DNA of 18,642 bases from positions 1 to 18,642 of the forward strand of contig JANRKT010000245.1 in NCBI GenBank assembly GCA_033763355.1. The letters are read 5' to 3'. Of the stretch, positions 14,791 to 18,642 are shown one piece after another. Position 1 is the stretch's first letter. Each line of letters starts with the position of its first letter. The notes beneath the pieces are model-generated. The model had not been told where the DNA came from. It was given only the letters and a program-made list of their open reading frames with translations, and made no database searches. The DNA comes from JANRKT01 sp033763355. Lineage in GTDB: Bacteria; Bacteroidota; Bacteroidia; Chitinophagales; Chitinophagaceae. The translations under genes and the position numbers were made by a program.

Positions 14791-14814
14791 GCTGCCTGTA
14801 TTTTATTTGCAGAA

Positions 14815-15969
14815 TTAATTTGCACCAGCCGGCAATGACGTGATAAAATCAAAAGCCTTATCAAAATCAGCATAGCTCCATTTGTTTACAATCGTCCCGT
14901 CTTTTAAAAGATAAAAAGTAAGACCGGCCCTTGAAGCGGTTTTAATAGCTACAAAATCACAAACCAGTATTTCCTTTGCAGCATCAATTTCATTTTCTTT
15001 AAACATAACCGTTATTTGCTCCGGCCTGGATGTAACAATATAAAGCGGAATATTTTTTTGAGCAGATAACCGGCCCCTGAGTTTCAGGTAATCTGTTTTA
15101 AAAGCAGTTGAATCTTTCACAAACGCAAAAACCATATGCCCTTTGCTGCTCAGTAAAGCCTGCGTGGTATCATTGCCGGATAATGTCTTCAATATAAAAT
15201 CCTTTACCGGCGGCTCGGCATTTCCTTTCCGTACAAGTTTATCGTATCGCTTAATGAACTTATAGGCTGAATCATTAAAATCAGCGGGAAAATGATCTGC
15301 ATCAAACTCCACCTGCTTGCTGTCTTTCTCATAAACAAATGTAATTACAGTGCTGTCGGGTATTGATCCGGGAGGGATTTTCATTTGTTCTGAAATATTC
15401 TTACCTGCTTTATACGGCAGGCAATCTGCCACAGGTAAATATTTCAATACATACCATTGGCCTGCAAAACTGAAAGCTGCAGTGATAGCAAGTAATGCCA
15501 TGCTAAGCTTATTGGATAAAAAAGGTTTTATCTTTTTCCTGTACAAAAAAATCAAACCGATAAGACCGAGCAGGACAAGGTCTTTAATAAATGAACCTTT
15601 TGGTGTAATGGGGATGCAATCGCCAAAACAGCCACAGCTCCGGAACTTACCGGAGAGGTAAGCGTAGCCCGTAAGAAATGTAAAGAAAATGATGAGCAGT
15701 AAAAGCAGCCAGCTGAACAGCTTCATTCTCCAGCCCAGGATAACCGCGACACCTGCAATGATCTCAAATGCGATGACGACAATGGAAAAAGCTAAAGCGT
15801 AATCATTCATCCCATGCATGAGCCCGGGCAGGAAGCCATCCTGCACCCACACTTCAAAAAACTCCTGCATCTTATAGGCCAGGCCAAGCGGGTCGTTTGC
15901 TTTTACCAGACCGGAAAAAATAAAGAGCAAACCAACTATGATACGGGATATGGAGATAAGTTTGTTCAT
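14815..15969 (-). CDS. DoxX/MauE-type membrane protein with thioredoxin-like C-terminus
   Basis: A 384-residue protein. The N-terminal part has four membrane helices of the DoxX/MauE fold (about 5-20, 58-78, 83-104, 128-143) with GLLFIFSGLVKANDPLGLAYKM near the start, then an added helix around 155-172. The loop SGKFRSCGCFGDCIPIT carries Cys112, Cys114 and Cys118, and Cys183 follows the last helix. Residues from about 200 form a soluble, probably periplasmic domain ending FYLLKDGTIVNKWSYADFDKAFDFI, which resembles a thioredoxin-like tail but without a CxxC. This domain order is common in Bacteroidota (annotated BT_3928 family). A redox or quinone-linked role is inferred. It is followed at 24 nt by the OppB-type permease and is divergent from folP across 129 bp. 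Confidence 0.85.
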   Translation of the reverse strand: MNKLISISRIIVGLLFIFSGLVKANDPLGLAYKMQEFFEVWVQDGFLPGLMHGMNDYALAFSIVVIAFEIIAGVAVILGWRMKLFSWLLLLLIIFFTFLTGYAYLSGKFRSCGCFGDCIPITPKGSFIKDLVLLGLIGLIFLYRKKIKPFLSNKLSMALLAITAAFSFAGQWYVLKYLPVADCLPYKAGKNISEQMKIPPGSIPDSTVITFVYEKDSKQVEFDADHFPADFNDSAYKFIKRYDKLVRKGNAEPPVKDFILKTLSGNDTTQALLSSKGHMVFAFVKDSTAFKTDYLKLRGRLSAQKNIPLYIVTSRPEQITVMFKENEIDAAKEILVCDFVAIKTASRAGLTFYLLKDGTIVNKWSYADFDKAFDFITSLPAGAN

Positions 15970-16098
15970 AAGTATAAAAGTTCTTGATCTGGAGTCATTA
16001 GCTTATAGCCCTGCAATTTGACGGCACCAGGGTTAAACGGAAACTGAAAACAGTAACTAAAAACTATCTTAGCTTCAAAAATAACAAACATCCCTTTA

Positions 16099-16929
16099 AT
16101 GTTCACACTTAACTGCAAAGGCAAACTGCTGGTTATTGAGAAGCCCCTTGTTATGGGAATTATTAATGTTACGCCTGATTCTTTTTACACCGGGAGCCGC
16201 AAACAAAATACAGGTGATGTTTTGCTGCAGGCCGAAAAAATGCTGAATGAAGGGGCCGGGATACTTGATATCGGGGGACAAAGCACAAGACCCGGCAGCG
16301 AAAGGATAAATGCAGAAGGTGAACTGAAAAGGGTACTGCCTGCCATTGAAGCCATCCTCAAAAAATTCCCTGAAACAATTATTTCTGTTGACACTTATTA
16401 TGCGGAGGTAGCACAGCAGGCGGTGCATGCCGGTGCTTCAATGGTTAACGACGTCAGCGCCGGGAATATGGATGAAAAAATGCTTTCAACCGTTGCCACT
16501 TTAAAAGTGCCATATGTTTGTATGCACATGAAAGGCACGCCTGAAACCATGCAGGAAAATGCATCGTATGACAATGCGGTAAAAGAAGTGCTTGACTTTT
16601 TCATCAGCAAAACAGCTGAATGTAAACAAGCGGGCATACATGACATTATTATTGACCCAGGTTTTGGATTTGGCAAAGCAACAGCACATAATTTTCAACT
16701 GCTGAAAAACCTTTATGTTTTTAAAATGCTCAGCAAGCCCATACTTGCGGGGCTTTCCCGCAAAGCAACCATTTGGAAAACACTGAAAATTGCTGCGGAT
16801 GAAGCCTTGAACGGAACAACCGTTTTAAATACCATTGCTTTGGTGAATGGCGCAAATATCCTCAGGGTTCATGATGTGAAAGAAGCTAAGGAAGCAATAA
16901 CGCTTTACGAACATTACATGATGTCATAA
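16099..16929 (+). CDS. folP: Dihydropteroate synthase
   Basis: A 276-residue cytoplasmic enzyme that joins p-aminobenzoate to 6-hydroxymethyl-dihydropterin diphosphate in folate synthesis; the sulfonamide target. Motifs in order: MGIINVTPDSFY (19-30), the loop DIGGQSTRPGSE (57-68), ISVDT, NDVSAGN, MHMKGTPETMQ, IIDPGFGFGK and GLSRK, ending with RVHDV. Both flexible loops and the pterin-pocket Asp and Lys residues are present, and length is normal (about 270-285), so it should be active. The ATG at 16099 sits directly before the first strand. It is divergent from the DoxX-type gene and faces the SRPBCC gene convergently, so it appears to be a single-gene unit. No clear consensus promoter is seen upstream. 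Confidence 0.97.
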   Translation: MFTLNCKGKLLVIEKPLVMGIINVTPDSFYTGSRKQNTGDVLLQAEKMLNEGAGILDIGGQSTRPGSERINAEGELKRVLPAIEAILKKFPETIISVDTYYAEVAQQAVHAGASMVNDVSAGNMDEKMLSTVATLKVPYVCMHMKGTPETMQENASYDNAVKEVLDFFISKTAECKQAGIHDIIIDPGFGFGKATAHNFQLLKNLYVFKMLSKPILAGLSRKATIWKTLKIAADEALNGTTVLNTIALVNGANILRVHDVKEAKEAITLYEHYMMS

Positions 16930-17012
16930 AGGGTTCAGCCAGCCATTTCTGCAGGCCCCATTATAAAATAGCTGCTGAAATTAATCTCTTAAGAAGTTAA
17001 AGCCCGGAGTCT

Positions 17013-17426
17013 TCAGGCTGATTCTGCAATTTGTTTTTCTTTCGCCATCATCCTTTGCAGGAATTGCACATATCTTTTACCAAACAGCTTCCACCAGAAT
17101 TCACCAAGAGGGCCTTCCACCCACACTTCATTTGTAAAAGTGGTTTTGCGGTTGTGGTAACCGAGAAACCCGTGTAAATGAATTTGTGCAAAGGGGAGCT
17201 TTGAAGTATATGTTACAGAAAAATTAGGCTTGACTGATGTGATGCGGAACGATGTTTTGTATCCCTTATCAGGAACAATTACACCTTCTGTATTTAAACC
17301 GAACGGGCCTTTAAGCAATGAATCTTTTAAACCTACGCCCCAGTTCTTCCAGTTCCTTACATCAGTAAGAACTTTCCACATTATTTCGGGGCTTGCCGTT
17401 GTTAATAGAGTATGAGAGTAATGCAT
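17013..17426 (-). CDS. SRPBCC (START-like) family protein
   Basis: A 137-residue protein of the SRPBCC/polyketide-cyclase-like superfamily. The opening MHYSHTLLTTASPEIMWKVLTDVRNWKNW is the usual first strand and helices of the fold (the T-x-x-x-P-E-x-x-W-x-x-L-x-D pattern). The sheet strands SFRITSVKPNFSVTYTSKLP and TTFTNEVWVEG follow, and the long C-terminal helix is WKLFGKRYVQFLQRMMAKEKQ. The fold makes a hydrophobic cavity for lipids or small hydrophobic ligands; no catalytic motif is visible and no partner gene points to a ligand. No signal peptide, so cytoplasmic. A possible -7 element lies at 17453-17460. Confidence 0.85.
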   Translation of the reverse strand: MHYSHTLLTTASPEIMWKVLTDVRNWKNWGVGLKDSLLKGPFGLNTEGVIVPDKGYKTSFRITSVKPNFSVTYTSKLPFAQIHLHGFLGYHNRKTTFTNEVWVEGPLGEFWWKLFGKRYVQFLQRMMAKEKQIAESA

Positions 17427-17452
17427 AACTTTTGTTTGCTTTTAGCGGGGCG

Positions 17453-17460
17453 AAAAGGTA
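17453..17460 (-). promoter_or_regulatory. Candidate -7 element for the SRPBCC gene
   Basis: On the minus strand TACCTTTT, one base from TAnnTTTG, ending 26 nt before the ATG at 17426. No TTG or TTTG is seen 19-21 nt further upstream, so the call is weak. The rest of the 163-bp gap (17427-17589) is AT-rich and holds only a near-palindrome around TGTGCACA (17489-17504). Confidence 0.3.
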
Positions 17461-17589
17461 GGCAAACTCATGGAACCCTGAATACACCTTTTGTGCACAG
17501 AAAACGAACAAATATAAAACAATCTGAAAACCATCATTTTATGGATGTTCAAGCAATATTAATTCAAGATTAAAAAATTGTTAAGTCTT

Positions 17590-18642
17590 TTATTCAATAC
17601 CCGGCTGCTTCAATTGCCATCCTGTTTTCTTTTTTTCTTCATCTACTATCTTTTTCACATCTGCCAGTAATTTTTTTGCATCGTAAACAATGCCATCCTT
17701 TATGGTAAACTTCACACCACCCGCTCTGATTATTTTATTATCCGCTGTTAAACGTATTGCGCCTGTGCCGTACAGCACCTGCAAATTTTCAAGCGGGTTT
17801 GCATCAATTACAACAAGGTCGGCAAGTTTGCCCACTTCAATTGTTCCCATATCTTTTTCTGTACCCAATGCCTGTGCACTGTACAATGTGGCGCTGCGTA
17901 TTACTTCAAGGGGATGAAACCCCGCCTCTCTTAATAACTCAAGTTCCCTGATATACCCAAACCCGTAAGTCTGGTAAATAAACCCATTATCACTTCCCGT
18001 GGTAACCCTTCCGCCCCGGTTTTTGTATTCGTTTACAAAAGTCATCCACAAACGGTAATTTTCACGCCAGGCCACTTCCTGCTCTGTACCCCAGCTATGC
18101 CAATAACTTCCATGAGATATATGACTGGGTTCAAAGAACTTCCACAGTTTTGGTAAAGTATAATCTTCATGCCATTCAGCCCTCCGGGCACGCATTAAAT
18201 CACGGCTGGCTTCATAAATATTAAATGTAGGGTCAATGGTAAAATCAAGGCTGATGAGTTCATTCATTACCTTGTTCCAGTGTTCGCTATAGGGTTGTGC
18301 TGCCTGTTTCCACAATTTACCCGCTTCCTCAAACCGGTGCTGCTCGTTACTGTAATTATAAGAGAGCGGGTAATGCTGAATTGTTCTGTCAGTAAATAAT
18401 GCTTCGGGTAAACCATACCAGTGTTCCATTGATGTCAGTCCTGCTTTTGCAGAATGCACCACATTCCATCTTGCCACATCCATCTGCGCATGGTGACAGG
18501 CGCTTCTCAAACCAAGTTTTTTATTTTCCCTCAATGCAGCATCCATGATTTGCGGGGCCGCTCCAAAAAATTTAATGCCATCGGCACCATTCTTTGCATT
18601 TTGCCTTACCCATTCAACCGCCTGTTCAGGAGTGGCAATAGC
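17590..18642 (-). CDS. Amidohydrolase family protein, C-terminal part (5' end outside window)
   Basis: The frame is open to the right edge; 350 residues are visible and the N-terminal part, including the HxH metal motif, lies beyond it. The visible part begins AIATPEQAVEWVRQN and reaches GIKFFGAAPQ, where the Lys fits the active-site lysine of the superfamily. Next come RSACHHAQM and MEHWYG with the expected histidines, and VTTGSDNGF with the conserved Asp. The ending is the small beta domain, MGTIEVGKLADLVVIDANPLENL, as in prolidase/imidazolonepropionase-like amidohydrolases. The ATG at 18546 is internal, not a start. The insert between MEHWYG and the GSDNGF strand is long and Trp/Tyr-rich, so the full protein is larger than the amidohydrolase at 4227-5591. 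Substrate unknown; location cannot be judged without the N-terminus. Confidence 0.9.
   Translation of the reverse strand, partial: AIATPEQAVEWVRQNAKNGADGIKFFGAAPQIMDAALRENKKLGLRSACHHAQMDVARWNVVHSAKAGLTSMEHWYGLPEALFTDRTIQHYPLSYNYSNEQHRFEEAGKLWKQAAQPYSEHWNKVMNELISLDFTIDPTFNIYEASRDLMRARRAEWHEDYTLPKLWKFFEPSHISHGSYWHSWGTEQEVAWRENYRLWMTFVNEYKNRGGRVTTGSDNGFIYQTYGFGYIRELELLREAGFHPLEVIRSATLYSAQALGTEKDMGTIEVGKLADLVVIDANPLENLQVLYGTGAIRLTADNKIIRAGGVKFTIKDGIVYDAKKLLADVKKIVDEEKKKTGWQLKQPGIE

Noticed and set aside
16076..16083. CAAAAATA, a perfect -7 match (TATTTTTG) on the minus strand upstream of the DoxX-type gene
   Set aside because: It is over 100 nt from the ATG and has no -33 TTG at 19-21 nt spacing; such AT-rich octamers occur by chance.
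16096..16428. 110-codon minus-strand open frame over folP
   Set aside because: Fully covered by folP, whose motifs leave no doubt about the coding strand.
17489..17504. Near-palindrome TTTTGTGCACAGAAAA
   Set aside because: The exact core is only TGTGCACA; no terminator T-tract or promoter nearby and no second copy seen.
1..18642. CRISPR array, tRNA, IS element, prophage or defence genes
   Set aside because: No regularly spaced repeats, cloverleaf, transposase/integrase motif or known defence domain was seen on either strand.

Overview
The window looks like a chromosomal segment of a Bacteroidota bacterium, most likely of the Chitinophagaceae/Sphingobacteriia type. The best DNA-level sign is a consensus Bacteroidota promoter on the minus strand (TTTG, 19-nt spacer, TAATTTTG; 13649-13679). 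Protein-level signs are a TolC-type efflux tail, SPII lipoproteins, a DoxX/MauE protein with a thioredoxin-like tail, and glycan enzymes typical of this phylum. Most starts lack a strong Shine-Dalgarno, which also fits. No tRNA, rRNA, insertion sequence, phage gene or CRISPR array was found, and no gap between genes exceeds 300 bases.

Layout. 2-388: the end of a TolC-family outer-membrane efflux protein (+). 514-4077: a tight minus-strand set of three glycan genes, transcribed in the order GH29 alpha-L-fucosidase, CE7-type acetyl esterase, SDR oxidoreductase. 4227-7447: plus strand, with an exported amidohydrolase, a small two-membrane-segment protein with a CxCxC motif framed by a 16-bp inverted repeat, and a lipoprotein subtilase with an intrinsic terminator behind it. 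7595-8767: a membrane-anchored long coiled-coil protein. 8805-11205: minus strand, with an exported three-domain rhodanese followed by a creatininase-fold lipoprotein whose metal-binding motifs are altered. 11267-13107: plus-strand DNA-maintenance genes (SPL-like radical SAM protein, AlkD-like DNA glycosylase, DUF721/DciA-like protein). 13156-13623: an outer-membrane beta-barrel protein (minus). 13744-15969: minus-strand pair of a DoxX/MauE-type protein and an OppB/DppB-type permease with no standard start codon. 16099-16929: folP (+). 17013-17426: an SRPBCC protein (-). 17590-18642: the C-terminal part of a second amidohydrolase (-), running off the right edge.

How the genes may work together. 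The 514-4077 operon fits removal of fucose and acetyl groups from a glycan, followed by an NAD(P)-dependent sugar-acid step. SPL-like, AlkD-like and DUF721 genes form a plausible genome-maintenance unit. Many other products are exported (subtilase, amidohydrolases, creatininase-like protein, rhodanese, beta-barrel), so the window is rich in envelope functions. I found no unmistakable new multi-gene system. The best leads are the repeat-framed CxCxC gene, the rewired creatininase with a fused C-terminal domain, the one-active/two-dead triple rhodanese, the subtilase whose lipid anchor sits on its propeptide, and the permease that seems to need a CTG start.
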